Positions 25,407 to 34,897 are shown, numbered from the stretch's first letter. The stretch is 64,000 nucleotides of DNA from Porphyrobacter sp. IPPAS B-1204 (GCA_003724185.1 RHGM01000003.1:186001-250000); one strand, 5' to 3'. The notes: generated by a model not told the origin, from the letters alone. Numbers and translations are program-made.

Positions 25407-26474
25407 TCAGCCCCCCGTCATCGACATATGCCGGGCGACCGCAGGATCGGCCCCGCGCGCGTCCATGCGGAAATGGTGCTTTTCGGGCTTGATCCGCAGC
25501 GCCTCGTCCAGCGCGGCGGCGAGGTTGGCTTCGGGCGCATCGGACCGCAGCGCGGCGCGCAAATCCACGCGCTCTCCCCCGCCAAGGCAGGGGTAAAGCT
25601 GGCCGGTGGCCGTCACCCGCAGGCGGTTGCAGCCCGCGCAGAAATTGTTGGTGTGCGGCGTGATGAGGCCCAGCCTGCCGCCAGTCTCGGCCACCTCGAC
25701 ATAACGCGCCGGGCCACCGGTCGAAAAGGCAATCGGCTTGAGCGTCCAGCGCTGCTCAAGCGCGGCCTGAACCTCATCAAGCGGGAGATACTGGTCAAGC
25801 CGTTCCTCCTCGACATCGCCCAGCGGCATCACTTCAATCAGGGTGACGTCGTGCCCCTGGGAATGGCCCCATGCGATCAGATCGGGTAGCTCACCCTCGT
25901 TCACGCCCTTCAGCGCCACGGCGTTGAGCTTCACCTTCAGCCCTGCTGCCTTGGCCGCGGCAATGCCTTCCAGCACCTGCGGCAAGCTGTCGCGCCGGGT
26001 CAGTTCGGCAAACTTCGCGCGCTCGAGCGTATCGAGCGACACATTCACCCGCCGCACGCCTGCGCGCGCCAGAGCCTCGGCGTGGCTTGCCAGCTGCGTG
26101 CCGTTGGTGGTCAGGGTCAGTTCGGCCAGATCATGCCCCAGCCTGCGGCCCAAGGCCGCGAACAGGTCGATGATGTCACGCCGCACCAACGGCTCGCCCC
26201 CGGTGATGCGGATTTTCGTGACGCCGCGGGCAATGAAGCCGGTGGCGAGATCATACAGCTCCTCAAGGCTCAGCACCTCCTTCTTGGGCAGGAAGGTCAT
26301 GCGTTCCGGCATGCAATAGGAACAGCGCAGGTCGCAGCGGTCCGTCACCGACAGGCGCAGATAGGTGATGCGCCGCTGGAAGCTATCGACCAGCGGCGCA
26401 GGCTGCTCCGCCGGATCGCGCAGCAGGATCAGATCGGGTTTGCGAGGCGGCTGGGTCTGCACATTGTCATTCAT
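25407..26474 (-). CDS. moaA: GTP 3',8-cyclase MoaA
   Basis: 355-residue radical SAM enzyme starting molybdenum cofactor synthesis from GTP. The N-terminal cluster motif CDLRCSYC gives C47, C51 and C54 (CX3CX2C); the C-terminal second cluster is FCAGCNRLRVTATGQLYPC (CX2CX13C); and the essential C-terminal Gly-Gly is present in SMTGG. Begins inside the end of the 105-aa upstream gene (8-base overlap), placing it in one unit with folB. Confidence 0.96.
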   Translation of the reverse strand: MNDNVQTQPPRKPDLILLRDPAEQPAPLVDSFQRRITYLRLSVTDRCDLRCSYCMPERMTFLPKKEVLSLEELYDLATGFIARGVTKIRITGGEPLVRRDIIDLFAALGRRLGHDLAELTLTTNGTQLASHAEALARAGVRRVNVSLDTLERAKFAELTRRDSLPQVLEGIAAAKAAGLKVKLNAVALKGVNEGELPDLIAWGHSQGHDVTLIEVMPLGDVEEERLDQYLPLDEVQAALEQRWTLKPIAFSTGGPARYVEVAETGGRLGLITPHTNNFCAGCNRLRVTATGQLYPCLGGGERVDLRAALRSDAPEANLAAALDEALRIKPEKHHFRMDARGADPAVARHMSMTGG

Positions 26475-26784
26475 GGCACACGAGATACTGGCCTGTCAGC
26501 CCATGCGCATCTGACAAAAAGCGTAAACTGGCCTCGCACGCCTCGCCCGGCAGTCCTGCGACGACATTGACCCGCTTGGGCGCCATCTCACGCGCCAGAT
26601 CGCGGGCGAGGGCAAGCCGCCAATCGCGGTGGTCATGGGGCGCAGGCGGCAGGATGATGGCAAGCGCGGTCGTGTCCGGCCGGGCGAGGGTTGCGCGGGC
26701 GGCATCGAGATGGAACGCCATGAACGCATTGGCCGCATCCAGCGCGCCAAGGGGCAGACGGCTCACCTCGTGTCGCCGCATCAT
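26467..26784 (-). CDS. SDR-like remnant protein between folB and moaA
   Basis: 105-residue protein resembling only the C-terminal half of a short-chain dehydrogenase: WRLALARDLAREMAPKRVNVVAGLPG corresponds to the 'LARELAP-RVN-VAPG' stretch after the active site, and SLRFLSDAHGLTGQYLVCHE to the 'FLLSA-VTGQ' end. The glycine-rich NAD(P) motif and the catalytic YxxxK are missing, so no enzyme activity is expected. In related bacteria an SDR of the FolM type may occupy this place; this looks like a trimmed descendant kept in frame. It starts 4 bases after the folB stop and overlaps moaA. Confidence 0.6.
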   Translation of the reverse strand: MMRRHEVSRLPLGALDAANAFMAFHLDAARATLARPDTTALAIILPPAPHDHRDWRLALARDLAREMAPKRVNVVAGLPGEACEASLRFLSDAHGLTGQYLVCHE

Positions 26785-26788
26785 CGCC

Positions 26789-27175
26789 TCAACCCCCGTG
26801 ATCGGCGCGGCGTTCGCGGTGGAGCGTGATGCCGATCTGCTCGCCCGCTTCGGCGATGGCGAGCTTCACGATCTTGACCGTCACCGCCTGCACCCGCGCA
26901 TCCTGCACGAACAGGGTTTCGCAGATATGATCGGCCACCGCCTCGATCAGCTTGAAATGCACGCCCTCGGGCAAGCCGCCCGAAGCTGCGAATTTCAGGT
27001 CCATGTAGTTCTTCGACGCATCGAGCGGCGTGTCGGGATCATAGCGATCCGCCACGGCATAACGCGCCGCGATCGAGATGCGCAGCGGCTGCGGCTTGCC
27101 GGTCTCCTCGGAATAGATGCCGGTCAGGACATCGACGACGAGATCATTGACTTCAAGGATAAGCGAATCGGTCAT
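26789..27175 (-). CDS. folB: Dihydroneopterin aldolase
   Basis: 128-residue FolB-family protein, acting in folate synthesis on dihydroneopterin. Recognisable regions are ILEVNDLVVDVLTGIYSEE at the N terminus, the segment LIEAVADHICETLF, and VTVKIVKLAIAEAGEQIGI. First gene of folB-(SDR remnant)-moaA-moaD-moaE; both folate and molybdopterin start from GTP-derived pterins. Confidence 0.85.
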   Translation of the reverse strand: MTDSLILEVNDLVVDVLTGIYSEETGKPQPLRISIAARYAVADRYDPDTPLDASKNYMDLKFAASGGLPEGVHFKLIEAVADHICETLFVQDARVQAVTVKIVKLAIAEAGEQIGITLHRERRADHGG

Positions 27176-27190
27176 GCGAGCGCCCTTAGA

Positions 27191-27236
27191 GCATCGCGCC
27201 GGAAAGTGGGCACCGGTTTTCGGCTACCAGCGATGC
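27191..27236. repeat. Palindromic REP-like intergenic element
   Basis: GCATCGC ... GCGATGC outer arms enclose GCCGGAAA-GTGGGCACCGG-TTTTCGGC. It nearly fills the 69-base gap between folB and the methyltransferase gene. The core GGAAA-GTGGG-ACCGGTTTT is the type of palindrome dispersed between genes in many alphaproteobacteria. Only one copy is seen here. Confidence 0.55.
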
Positions 27237-27244
27237 GGCAACGG

Positions 27245-28135
27245 CTATTGCGGATTGCTCCAGCGCGCAAAGATTGCGGTGGGCAGCAGCCGGGCGCCCT
27301 CCCCTTCCTCACGCACGGCAAGATCGCCATGTTCGATCCGGCCAGGCAGGTGGCTGAGCGCCTCTTCCATCAGCCCGGCTAGCGCGAGGCTGCTCATCCG
27401 CACGGCATAGACGGTGAGGAACAGGAAGCGGCTGTTGTTGTCGAGCAGCCGGGCGCAATCGGTGACGAGGCCGGAGAGATGTTCTTCCAGCCGCCACACC
27501 TCGCCCTCCGGCCCCCGCCCGAATTTGGGGGGGTCGAGGATGATCCCGTCATAACGCCGTTGGCGGCGCACTTCGCGCGCGGTGAATTTGGCGGCATCAT
27601 CGGTCAGCCAGCGGATCGGACGGTCGGCCATGCCGGACAGGGCGGCGTTTTCCCGCGCCTGCGCCACGGATTTCTTGGAGGCATCGACGTGCGTGACCTT
27701 GCCGAACCGCGACAGGGCAAGCGTGCCGAGGCCGGTATAGCCGAACAGGTTCATCGTCTCGGCATCGCTCATGCCGTGCAGCTGCTGGCCCATCCATTCC
27801 CACACCGGGGCCATGTCGGGGAAGAATTGCAGGTGGCGGAACGGCGTCGGGCGGGCGGAAAAGCGCACATCGCCCCACGCCAGCGGCCAGCCATCATCGG
27901 GCAGACGTTCACGAAACTGCCAGCGGCCGCCGCCATCCTCGTCCGATCCGGGGATGAACTCGCCCGCAGCGGGCCAGTTGGGGTGGCGGGGCTGCCACAT
28001 CGCCTGCGGTTCGGGGCGGATGAAGGCGTAGGGGCCGAAACTCTCCCACTTGCGGCCCGATCCGCTGTCGAGCAGGCGGTAGGAATCCCACCCGCAGCAC
28101 TCCATCACCAAAGGTTGCTGAACGAGGTCAGCCAT
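27245..28135 (-). CDS. Class I SAM-dependent (rRNA-type) methyltransferase
   Basis: 296-residue methyltransferase of the RlmI-like group. Motif I is MNLFGYTGLGTLALSRFG, motif II VTHVDASKKSVAQARENAALSG, and motif IV ILDPPKFGRG, the DPPK form seen in RlmI/RlmK-like RNA methyltransferases. There is no N-terminal PUA domain, so the exact nucleotide target is uncertain. Start overlaps the thrC... reading order is thrC then this gene: its ATG overlaps the thrC stop by one base (TAATG), so it is the last gene of the long cox-thrC transcript. Confidence 0.8.
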   Translation of the reverse strand: MADLVQQPLVMECCGWDSYRLLDSGSGRKWESFGPYAFIRPEPQAMWQPRHPNWPAAGEFIPGSDEDGGGRWQFRERLPDDGWPLAWGDVRFSARPTPFRHLQFFPDMAPVWEWMGQQLHGMSDAETMNLFGYTGLGTLALSRFGKVTHVDASKKSVAQARENAALSGMADRPIRWLTDDAAKFTAREVRRQRRYDGIILDPPKFGRGPEGEVWRLEEHLSGLVTDCARLLDNNSRFLFLTVYAVRMSSLALAGLMEEALSHLPGRIEHGDLAVREEGEGARLLPTAIFARWSNPQ

Positions 28136-29562
28136 TATCCGGCGCTGGTCGAAGCGGCGCCCGTCCCCGTCGCATAGGAGAGGACATGGTCGCGGGCGGC
28201 GGCGTAATCGCCGGCGAGTTCGATGAAGCTTTCCTCACGCCCGAACAGATCGCCGACCCGCGCAGGCAGACCGGGCCGCACCCCGATGGCGCGCTCCACT
28301 GCGTCAGGGAATTTCGCGGGGTGCGCCGTGGCGAGGGTGACGATGGGCACGCCTGCGGGCAGGCTTGCCGCGACCGCTTGTGCGCCGTGCAGGCCGACGC
28401 CGGTGTGCGGGTCGATCACCTGCCCGGCATTGCGATAGGCCCATTGCAGGGCGCGGGCGGTTTCGGTCTGATCGGCGCGGGCGCTGGTGAACAGGGCAGC
28501 GGCGCCCTGCGCCTGCGCGTTGGTCAGCGCCATCGCCTTGGAGGCTTCAAAGGCGCGCATCTGCTCGGCCATCGCCGTACCATCACGCCCGCCTGCATCG
28601 AACAGCAGGCGTTCGAAATTCGAGGACACCTGAATGTCCATCGACGGCGTGATTGTGGCTGTCACCCCGCCCGCCGAATAATCGCCGGAGGACAAGGCGC
28701 GGTGGAGGATGTCGTTGATGTTGGTGGCGACGATCAGCTTTTCGATCGGAAGGCCCATCTTCGCCGCGACATATCCCGCAAACACATCGCCGAAGTTCCC
28801 GGTCGGGACGGAATAGGCCACGGTCCGGTCAGGCGCGCCGAGTTGCAGCGCGGAGGCGAAGTAATAGACCACCTGCGCCATCAGCCGCGCCCAGTTGATC
28901 GAATTGACCGCGCCGAGGTTCAGCGTCCCCGTCACATCGCCATCGTTGAACATGCGCTTCACGTGCGCCTGCGCATCATCGAAGCTGCCGTCGATGGCGA
29001 GGTTGTGGACATTGGGCGCACGCACGGTGGTCATCTGGCGGCGCTGCACATCGCTGACCCTGCCGCTGGGGTGGAGCATGAAGATTTCCACGCGCTCCAG
29101 CCCGGCGACTGCCTGAATTGCGGCAGACCCCGTATCCCCGCTGGTCGCACCGACGATGGTGAGACGCTCGCCGCGGCGTTCGAGGAAAGTCTCGAACAGG
29201 CGTCCGAGCAATTGCAGCGCCACGTCCTTGAACGCCAGCGTCGGGCCGTGGAAGAGTTCGAGCAGCCAGTGCTGCTGATCGAGCTGCACCAGCGGGGCGA
29301 CAGCGGCGTGGCCGAAATCGCCGTAGACCGTATGGCACAGGGCGAGGAGTTCATCCTCGGTCAGGCTGGGCGTGACAAACGGCGCCATGATCCGCGAAGC
29401 AAGATCGGGATAGGCGAGGCCGCGCATGGCGCGAATCTCGTCTTGCGTGAAGCGTGGCCACTCGGCGGGCACATACAGCCCACCATCGCTGGCGAGGCCC
29501 GCGAGCGTCACCCCTTCGAAATCGAGCGCCGGTGCGCTGCCGCGTGTCGAGACGTATTGCAT
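28135..29562 (-). CDS. thrC: Threonine synthase
   Basis: 475-residue PLP enzyme converting O-phosphohomoserine to threonine. It begins MQYVSTRGSAPALDFEGV, with the PLP lysine in PTLAFKDVALQ, and the phosphate-binding GATSGDTGSAAIQA. The ATG at 29562 is chosen over a longer frame to 29640 because the homologous start is MQYVSTRG. It lies 11 bases after SURF1, so it is apparently attached to the cytochrome oxidase operon. Confidence 0.95.
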   Translation of the reverse strand: MQYVSTRGSAPALDFEGVTLAGLASDGGLYVPAEWPRFTQDEIRAMRGLAYPDLASRIMAPFVTPSLTEDELLALCHTVYGDFGHAAVAPLVQLDQQHWLLELFHGPTLAFKDVALQLLGRLFETFLERRGERLTIVGATSGDTGSAAIQAVAGLERVEIFMLHPSGRVSDVQRRQMTTVRAPNVHNLAIDGSFDDAQAHVKRMFNDGDVTGTLNLGAVNSINWARLMAQVVYYFASALQLGAPDRTVAYSVPTGNFGDVFAGYVAAKMGLPIEKLIVATNINDILHRALSSGDYSAGGVTATITPSMDIQVSSNFERLLFDAGGRDGTAMAEQMRAFEASKAMALTNAQAQGAAALFTSARADQTETARALQWAYRNAGQVIDPHTGVGLHGAQAVAASLPAGVPIVTLATAHPAKFPDAVERAIGVRPGLPARVGDLFGREESFIELAGDYAAARDHVLSYATGTGAASTSAG

Positions 29563-29573
29563 GGGAGCGCCGA

Positions 29574-30134
29574 CTAGCGCCCTCGCCGCCGCAATGCCAG
29601 CACGTAGATGATGAGCGCGGTCAGGGCGAAGAAGAACCACTGCCCGGCATAGGCGAGGTGGTTGTTGGGCAGATCGCCGGGATCGGGCTTGGCCATCGGC
29701 TGAAGGCCGGCAAGAGGCGGGTCAGCGACGAGGCGCGGCCCCGGTGCAATCACGCCGGTAACGATCCCGCCGGTAAAGGCGGGCTTGGCAATGTCGCGGC
29801 TGTATCCGAGATCGACCAGCACCGCCGCATCCCCGTTCACCGCGCAGGACGCGCGCTGGACCCAGCCCTTCTGCCCCTTGAGCGAGGTGCCCGAGACCGC
29901 CTCGATGCTGAGGACCTTGCCGCAGGATACCTGACTGCGGCGGAACCACGAGGCTGCACCGTCACCCGCTATCGGGAAGGCCACAGCGGCGCTGGCCTTG
30001 GCGGCGGCTTCATAACGGGCCAGCAAGTCAGCCTTCTCATCCATGCGCCCCAGCTGCCACACGCCCAGCCCGATCATGGTGGCAACCGCACCCAGCACGA
30101 TGATCGTCGAAATAATCGGCACGCGGCGGGTCAT
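29574..30134 (-). CDS. SURF1 family cytochrome oxidase assembly protein
   Basis: 186-residue protein with an N-terminal helix (IISTIIVLGAVATMIGLGVWQLGR) and a C-terminal helix (YAGQWFFFALTALIIYVL), the two-helix hairpin layout of SURF1, which helps insert heme A into oxidase subunit I. The periplasmic loop has VLVDLGYSR in place of the usual VNRGWVP, and the LPNNHLAYAGQWF end is typical. Shorter than many SURF1 proteins (about 230-250). Overlaps the DUF983 stop (ATGA). Confidence 0.88.
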   Translation of the reverse strand: MTRRVPIISTIIVLGAVATMIGLGVWQLGRMDEKADLLARYEAAAKASAAVAFPIAGDGAASWFRRSQVSCGKVLSIEAVSGTSLKGQKGWVQRASCAVNGDAAVLVDLGYSRDIAKPAFTGGIVTGVIAPGPRLVADPPLAGLQPMAKPDPGDLPNNHLAYAGQWFFFALTALIIYVLALRRRGR

Positions 30135-30508
30135 GGCTGCTGGCGTTCCTCATATTGGTGATAGACCCACATGGTCTTGTAGAACCTCAAGCCGAAGATC
30201 ACGGCCCCCACCGTCACCGGCGCCCAGAACAGGAACGATGCCCACAGCGGCGGGCGCAGCCATTCGTCCACGCCCAGCGCGGCTAGGATCAGAACCAGCG
30301 CCAGCAGCATCGTCACTACACCGACAAACCGCCCGCCACGCTCCAGCGCCAGAAAATCAAGCCCGCACTTCGCGCACTCATCCGCCAGCCCTGCAGGCGC
30401 AGCGAACAGCGTCTTCGCCCCGCAGCGGGGGCACAAACCGGAAAGGGCAGCCGAGAATAATCCCGGCTGCCCCTTCTGTTCATTCGGACCGGCAGGGTCC
30501 GCGTTCAT
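30131..30508 (-). CDS. DUF983 zinc-ribbon membrane protein
   Basis: 125-residue protein with an N-terminal zinc-ribbon pair CPRCG...CAKCG followed by LDFLALERGGRF and two transmembrane helices: the DUF983 pattern. The family regularly sits in alphaproteobacterial cox operons between ctaE and SURF1, though its role in oxidase assembly is unproven. I take the ATG at 30508, which overlaps the ctaE stop by one base; a TTG three bases earlier is also in frame. Confidence 0.9.
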   Translation of the reverse strand: MNADPAGPNEQKGQPGLFSAALSGLCPRCGAKTLFAAPAGLADECAKCGLDFLALERGGRFVGVVTMLLALVLILAALGVDEWLRPPLWASFLFWAPVTVGAVIFGLRFYKTMWVYHQYEERQQP

Positions 30509-31380
30509 CAATGGAATTCAGCGCCCCAGCCGCCCCACACATAGATGGCGACGAACAGGAACAGCCACACCACATCGACGAAGTGCCAATACCAAGCCGC
30601 CGCTTCGAAGCCGAAGTGCTGGCGCGGGGTGAAGTGGCCGAGATAGGCGCGGTACAGACACACGGCGAGGAAGATCGTCCCGATCAGCACGTGGAAGCCG
30701 TGGAACCCGGTCGCCATGTAGAAGGCGCTGGAATAGGTGTTGCCGCCGAAGCCGAAGGGCGCCGCCGCATATTCATAGGCCTGAATGCAGCTGAAAAGCG
30801 CGCCCAGCGCGATAGTGGCCCACAGGCCCTGCTTCAGACCATCACGATCCCCGTGGATCAGCGAATGGTGCGCCCAGGTCACCGTGGTGCCCGAACACAG
30901 CAGGATCAGCGTGTTGAGCAGCGGCAGCGCGAAGGGATCGAGAACCTCCATGCCTTCGGGGATGAAGGCGGCGGCGGGCGCTCCCTCGGTGCCGAAGAGG
31001 CTGGCTGTCGCGCCGGTCGCCGCATCATAGGTGAGCGCGGTCGGGAACAGGGCGAAGTCGAAGAAGCTCCAGAACCAGCCGACGAAGAACATCACTTCCG
31101 ACGCGATGAACAGGATCATGCCGTAACGCATGTGCAGCTGCACAACGGGCGTGTGATCGCCGCGCTCGGCCTCGATCACGATGTTGCGGAACCACATGAA
31201 GAAGGTCGCGATCAGGCCGGCAAGGCCCGCCCACATCACGATGCTGGATGCCGAACCGAACAGATCGGGGTGGAAGCTCAGCACCATCCCGCTGGTGAAG
31301 GTCAGCGCCGAGAACGATCCGACCAGCGGCCAGATATCGGGTTCGAGGATGTGGTAATCGTGGTTTACTTTGCCAGCCAT
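30508..31380 (-). CDS. ctaE: Cytochrome c oxidase subunit III
   Basis: 290-residue membrane subunit with seven predicted helices. It starts KVNHDYHILEPDIWPLVGS and contains EVMFFVGWFWSFF, HHSLIHGDRDGLKQGL, GFHVLIGTIFL and the C-terminal HFVDVVWLFLFVAIYVWGGW, all classic for CoxC of aa3 oxidases. Supports subunit I proton uptake stability. Position after ctaG is standard in alphaproteobacteria. Confidence 0.96.
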   Translation of the reverse strand: MAGKVNHDYHILEPDIWPLVGSFSALTFTSGMVLSFHPDLFGSASSIVMWAGLAGLIATFFMWFRNIVIEAERGDHTPVVQLHMRYGMILFIASEVMFFVGWFWSFFDFALFPTALTYDAATGATASLFGTEGAPAAAFIPEGMEVLDPFALPLLNTLILLCSGTTVTWAHHSLIHGDRDGLKQGLWATIALGALFSCIQAYEYAAAPFGFGGNTYSSAFYMATGFHGFHVLIGTIFLAVCLYRAYLGHFTPRQHFGFEAAAWYWHFVDVVWLFLFVAIYVWGGWGAEFH

Positions 31381-31415
31381 TGGTCGTTCCCGTCCCTGGG
31401 TTTTGCGTCAAAGGT

Positions 31416-32015
31416 TCAATTGGTGCGCGTGGCGTCCGGATTTACCGGGTCCTCGGCGCGGTGGAAAGTGTAGCTGAGCGTGATCTGCTCCACGCCAGCC
31501 ATGTTCGGATCGTCCAGCATCGCCGGATCGACGAAATACAGCACCGGCATGGTCACTTCCTGCCCGGGTGCAAGCGTCTGCTCGGTGAAGCAGAAGCACT
31601 GGATCTTGTTGAAATACTTGCCCGCCTGTTCCGGCGTGACATTGAAAGTCGCCATGCCGGTGATGGTCTGATCGCTGTCGTTGCGGGCGGTGTAGGTAGC
31701 GATGTCACGCTCACCGATGGTGACGGTGTCGGTCGCCTGCGTGGCCCGGAAGGTCCAGGGCATCCCCATTGCGGATGAACCGTCAAAGCGGACAGAGATT
31801 TTCTGGCCCGTCGCCAGCGAGGCAGCCCGCGCGGCATCGGTCTCGGTCGCGGTCATCGTGGTGCCGCCGAAGCCGGTGACCTGGCAGAACAGCCGGTAAA
31901 GCGGGACCGAGGCATAGCCCAGCCCCAACATCGCCAAGGCTCCGGCAAAGGCCATCAGCCCGGTGCGCAGATTGCGGCGGGCAGCATCGTCGGTGACAGG
32001 CGGAAGCGTCGCCAT
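31416..32015 (-). CDS. ctaG: Cytochrome c oxidase assembly protein CtaG (Cox11)
   Basis: 199-residue copper chaperone delivering Cu to the CuB site of subunit I. One N-terminal transmembrane helix (GLMAFAGALAMLGLGYASVPLYRLFCQVTGFGGT) is followed by a periplasmic beta domain with the copper motif IQCFCFTEQ (CFCF) that defines Cox11. Start overlaps the stop of the 43-residue upstream protein by one base. Confidence 0.96.
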   Translation of the reverse strand: MATLPPVTDDAARRNLRTGLMAFAGALAMLGLGYASVPLYRLFCQVTGFGGTTMTATETDAARAASLATGQKISVRFDGSSAMGMPWTFRATQATDTVTIGERDIATYTARNDSDQTITGMATFNVTPEQAGKYFNKIQCFCFTEQTLAPGQEVTMPVLYFVDPAMLDDPNMAGVEQITLSYTFHRAEDPVNPDATRTN

Positions 32016-32146
32016 CAGCCGGGATCTCCGATGCGCACGATGGTGATGGCGTAGAACAGCACCACAAAGAAAATCAGCGTGCCCGCGACCACCCAGTTGC
32101 GCGCCTTGCGGCGGCGCATGAATTCGCGCTCTTCTTCAGGCGTCAT
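32015..32146 (-). CDS. 43-residue single-helix protein of the cox operon
   Basis: Small frame between ctaB and cta[19 protein letters not shown], then one hydrophobic helix ([19 protein letters not shown]), then RIGDPG. An acidic/basic cytoplasmic head and one membrane segment. Its ATG overlaps the ctaB stop (ATGA) and its stop overlaps the ctaG start (TGATG), so it is clearly translated as part of the operon. Short proteins of this form at this spot are known as CoxF-like in alphaproteobacteria; the function is unclear, perhaps an oxidase assembly helper. Confidence 0.8.
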   Translation of the reverse strand: MTPEEEREFMRRRKARNWVVAGTLIFFVVLFYAITIVRIGDPG

Positions 32147-33069
32147 GCGATCCACCCCTGATAAGCGGCCACGCGGTCAGCCACCAGCGCGGCGAACAGC
32201 ACGAAGAGGTAGACGATCGAGAACTTGAACAGCGCCTTTTCGGGCAGCATTGTGTCGTCCTCGGCGCGCATCCGGGTTAACACGGGCATCGCCAGCACCA
32301 CGAACAGCGCAGACAGCACCACGGCGCAGGAGCCATAGATCCAGCTTGTCCCGCCAATCGCCCAAGGCGCAATCGCGATGGGTGCCAACAGAAGGGTGTA
32401 GATCATGATCTGGCGGCGCGTCACCTTTTCGCCCGCGACCACCGGCAGCATCGGAATGCCGACCTTGGCGTAATCCGACTGCACGAACAGCGCGAGCGCC
32501 CAGAAGTGCGGGGGCGTCCAGAAGAAGATGATCGCGAACAGCAGGATCGGCATGGCGGTGATTTCACCCGTCACCGCAACCCAGCCGATCAGCGGCGGGA
32601 ACGCGCCTGCACCGCCACCGATAACGATGTTCTGCGGGGTACGCGGCTTCAGCCAGATGGTGTAGATCACAGCGTAATAGATGATCGCGCCAAGCAGCAG
32701 CGCCGCTGCCAGCCAGCCGATCGCCACGCCCATCAGGCCGACCGAGACCGCTGACAGGAAAATCCCGAAATCGCGCGCATCTTCGCGCCGCATCCGCCCG
32801 CCGGGGAGCGGTCGGTTCATGGTGCGCTTCATCCCGGCGTCGATGTCGGCTTCCCACCACTGGTTGAGAACCGCCGAACCGCCTGCGCCCATCGCAATCG
32901 CAAGGATCGCGGTGAAGCCCAGCACCGGGTGGATGCTGCCGGGCGCCGCCAGCACGCCGCAAATCGCGGTGAAGATCACTAGCGTCATCACCCGCGGCTT
33001 GGTCAGCGTGAAGAAATCACGCCATTCCGTCGGCAGCGTCGTGGTGGTCGATGTTGCGGTCGTGGCCAT
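32143..33069 (-). CDS. ctaB: Heme O synthase (protoheme IX farnesyltransferase)
   Basis: 308-residue UbiA-type prenyltransferase that adds farnesyl to heme B, giving heme O for heme A synthesis. Motifs are [19 protein letters not shown], the Asp-rich [24 protein letters not shown], and the second motif [21 protein letters not shown] start at the ATG at 33069; in-frame starts at 33084 and 33090 lack a ribosome site. ctaA is not in this window. Confidence 0.95.
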   Translation of the reverse strand: MATTATSTTTTLPTEWRDFFTLTKPRVMTLVIFTAICGVLAAPGSIHPVLGFTAILAIAMGAGGSAVLNQWWEADIDAGMKRTMNRPLPGGRMRREDARDFGIFLSAVSVGLMGVAIGWLAAALLLGAIIYYAVIYTIWLKPRTPQNIVIGGGAGAFPPLIGWVAVTGEITAMPILLFAIIFFWTPPHFWALALFVQSDYAKVGIPMLPVVAGEKVTRRQIMIYTLLLAPIAIAPWAIGGTSWIYGSCAVVLSALFVVLAMPVLTRMRAEDDTMLPEKALFKFSIVYLFVLFAALVADRVAAYQGWIA

Positions 33070-33090
33070 ACTCTGAGGTTCCATGGGCAA

Positions 33091-33115
33091 GGAGCGCGAC
33101 CGTCAGCCGCGCTCC
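33091..33115. other. Stem-loop in the ctaD-ctaB gap
   Basis: GGAGCGCG, 9-base loop, CGCGCTCC: a perfect 8-bp stem in the 79-base gap between ctaD and ctaB. No U-run follows in the direction of transcription, so it is more likely an RNA stability or processing element that sets subunit levels above those of assembly factors than a full terminator. Confidence 0.45.
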
Positions 33116-33148
33116 CCCCGTTTGCTTATGCTCCGGTGAGGGAGCCGA

Positions 33149-34861
33149 TCACGCCGTAACCGGACGGTGATCGTGGTAGTCGTGCGCGTCGGTGATCACC
33201 GGCAGCGTTTCGAACTGGTGGTAGGGCGGCGGGCTCGGCAGGGTCCATTCGAGCGTCGTCGCGCCTTCGCCCCACGGATTGGCCGCAGCCTTCTTGCCGG
33301 CCAGCAGCGCGTAGGCGATGTTGACGAAGAAGAAGATCATCGAGCCGGCCATGATGTAGTACCCGTAGGTGCTGACTTCATGCCAGAAGGTGTAGGCTTC
33401 CGGATAATCGGGGTAACGACGCGGCATGCCCTGCATCCCCAGGAAATGCTGCGGGAAGAAGATCACGTTCACGCCGACGAAGAATGTCCAGAAGTGGATG
33501 TGCGACAGCAGTTCGGAGTGCATCCGGCCACTCATCTTCGGGAACCAGTAGTAGAAGCCAGCGAACATCGAGAACACGGCGCCCATCGACAGCACGTAGT
33601 GGAAGTGAGCGACCACGTAGTAGGTGTCGTGCAGGTTATCGTCGATCCCGCCATTGGCCAGCACCACGCCAGTGACGCCGCCCACGGTGAACAGGAAGAT
33701 AAAGCCCATCGACCAGACCATCGGCGACTTGAAGCTGAGGCTGCCGCCCCACATCGTCGCGATCCAGCTGAAGATCTTCACACCGGTCGGCACGGCAATG
33801 ACCATCGTCGCCGCGGTGAAGTACATCTTCGTGTTCACGTCGAGGCCCACGGTGTACATGTGGTGCGCCCAGACGATGAACCCGACCACGCCGATCGCGA
33901 CCATCGCGTAGGCCATGCCGAGGTAGCCGAACACCGGCTTCTTCGAGAAGGTGGCGATGATCTGGCTGATCATGCCGAAGCCCGGCAGGATCATGATGTA
34001 CACTTCAGGGTGGCCGAAGAACCAGAACAGGTGCTGGTACAGCACCGGATCGCCGCCGCCGGCCGGATTGAAGAAGGTCGTGCCGAAGTTGCGGTCGGTC
34101 AGCAGCATGGTGATGGCAGCAGCCAGCACCGGCAGCGCCAGCAGCAGCAGGAAGGCGGTAACCAGCACCGACCACACGAACAGCGGCATCTTGTGCAGGG
34201 TCATGCCCGGCGCGCGCATGTTGAAGATAGTGGTGATGAAGTTGGTCGCACCCAGGATCGAGCCAGCACCCGCAAGGTGGAGCGAGAAGATGGCGAAATC
34301 GACAGCCGGACCAACCGAACCGCTGGTCGACAGCGGGGCATAGACAGTCCAGCCGGTGCCCGCACCGGGGCCGGTGCCGCCGGGAACGAACAGCGAGAAC
34401 AGCAGGCTGAAGAAGCCCGCGACGGTCAGCCAGAAGCTGACATTGTTCATGCGCGGGAAGGCCATGTCCGGCGCGCCGATCATCAGCGGCACGAACCAGT
34501 TGCCGAAGCCGCCGATCATCGCCGGCATCACCATGAAGAACACCATGATAAGGCCGTGCGCGGTGATGAACACGTTCCACATGTGGAGCGCGGTGTTCAG
34601 ATCATTGGCGCCGCCCATGAACTGGGCCCACCATTGCAGGTACTGGATGCCCGGTTCAGCGAGCTCGACCCGCATGATACCCGAAATCGCACCACCCACG
34701 ATCCCCGCGATGATCGCGAAGATCAGGTACATCGTGCCGATGTCCTTGTGGTTGGTCGACATGAACCAGCGGGCAAAGAAGCCCGGCTTGTGGTCCGCGT
34801 GATCGTGGGCGTCATGCCCTTGATCGTGATGGGCGTCGAAGCCTTCTGCGGTGGTTGCCAT
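33149..34861 (-). CDS. ctaD: Cytochrome c oxidase subunit I
   Basis: 570-residue catalytic subunit of an aa3-type heme-copper oxidase with twelve predicted helices. The CuB/heme a3 region is clear: [20 protein letters not shown] (His-Pro-Glu-Val-Tyr crosslink), [13 protein letters not shown] (two CuB His) and [15 protein letters not shown] (heme ligands). The D-channel start AANDLN...HMWNVF and the N-terminal helix [17 protein letters not shown] are present, indicating an A-family oxidase. A His-rich cytoplasmic N terminus ([16 protein letters not shown]) precedes the first helix. Confidence 0.98.
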   Translation of the reverse strand: MATTAEGFDAHHDQGHDAHDHADHKPGFFARWFMSTNHKDIGTMYLIFAIIAGIVGGAISGIMRVELAEPGIQYLQWWAQFMGGANDLNTALHMWNVFITAHGLIMVFFMVMPAMIGGFGNWFVPLMIGAPDMAFPRMNNVSFWLTVAGFFSLLFSLFVPGGTGPGAGTGWTVYAPLSTSGSVGPAVDFAIFSLHLAGAGSILGATNFITTIFNMRAPGMTLHKMPLFVWSVLVTAFLLLLALPVLAAAITMLLTDRNFGTTFFNPAGGGDPVLYQHLFWFFGHPEVYIMILPGFGMISQIIATFSKKPVFGYLGMAYAMVAIGVVGFIVWAHHMYTVGLDVNTKMYFTAATMVIAVPTGVKIFSWIATMWGGSLSFKSPMVWSMGFIFLFTVGGVTGVVLANGGIDDNLHDTYYVVAHFHYVLSMGAVFSMFAGFYYWFPKMSGRMHSELLSHIHFWTFFVGVNVIFFPQHFLGMQGMPRRYPDYPEAYTFWHEVSTYGYYIMAGSMIFFFVNIAYALLAGKKAAANPWGEGATTLEWTLPSPPPYHQFETLPVITDAHDYHDHRPVTA

Positions 34862-34897
34862 GATCTGATACTCTCAGCTTATCGTCGTTCTTGTGTC

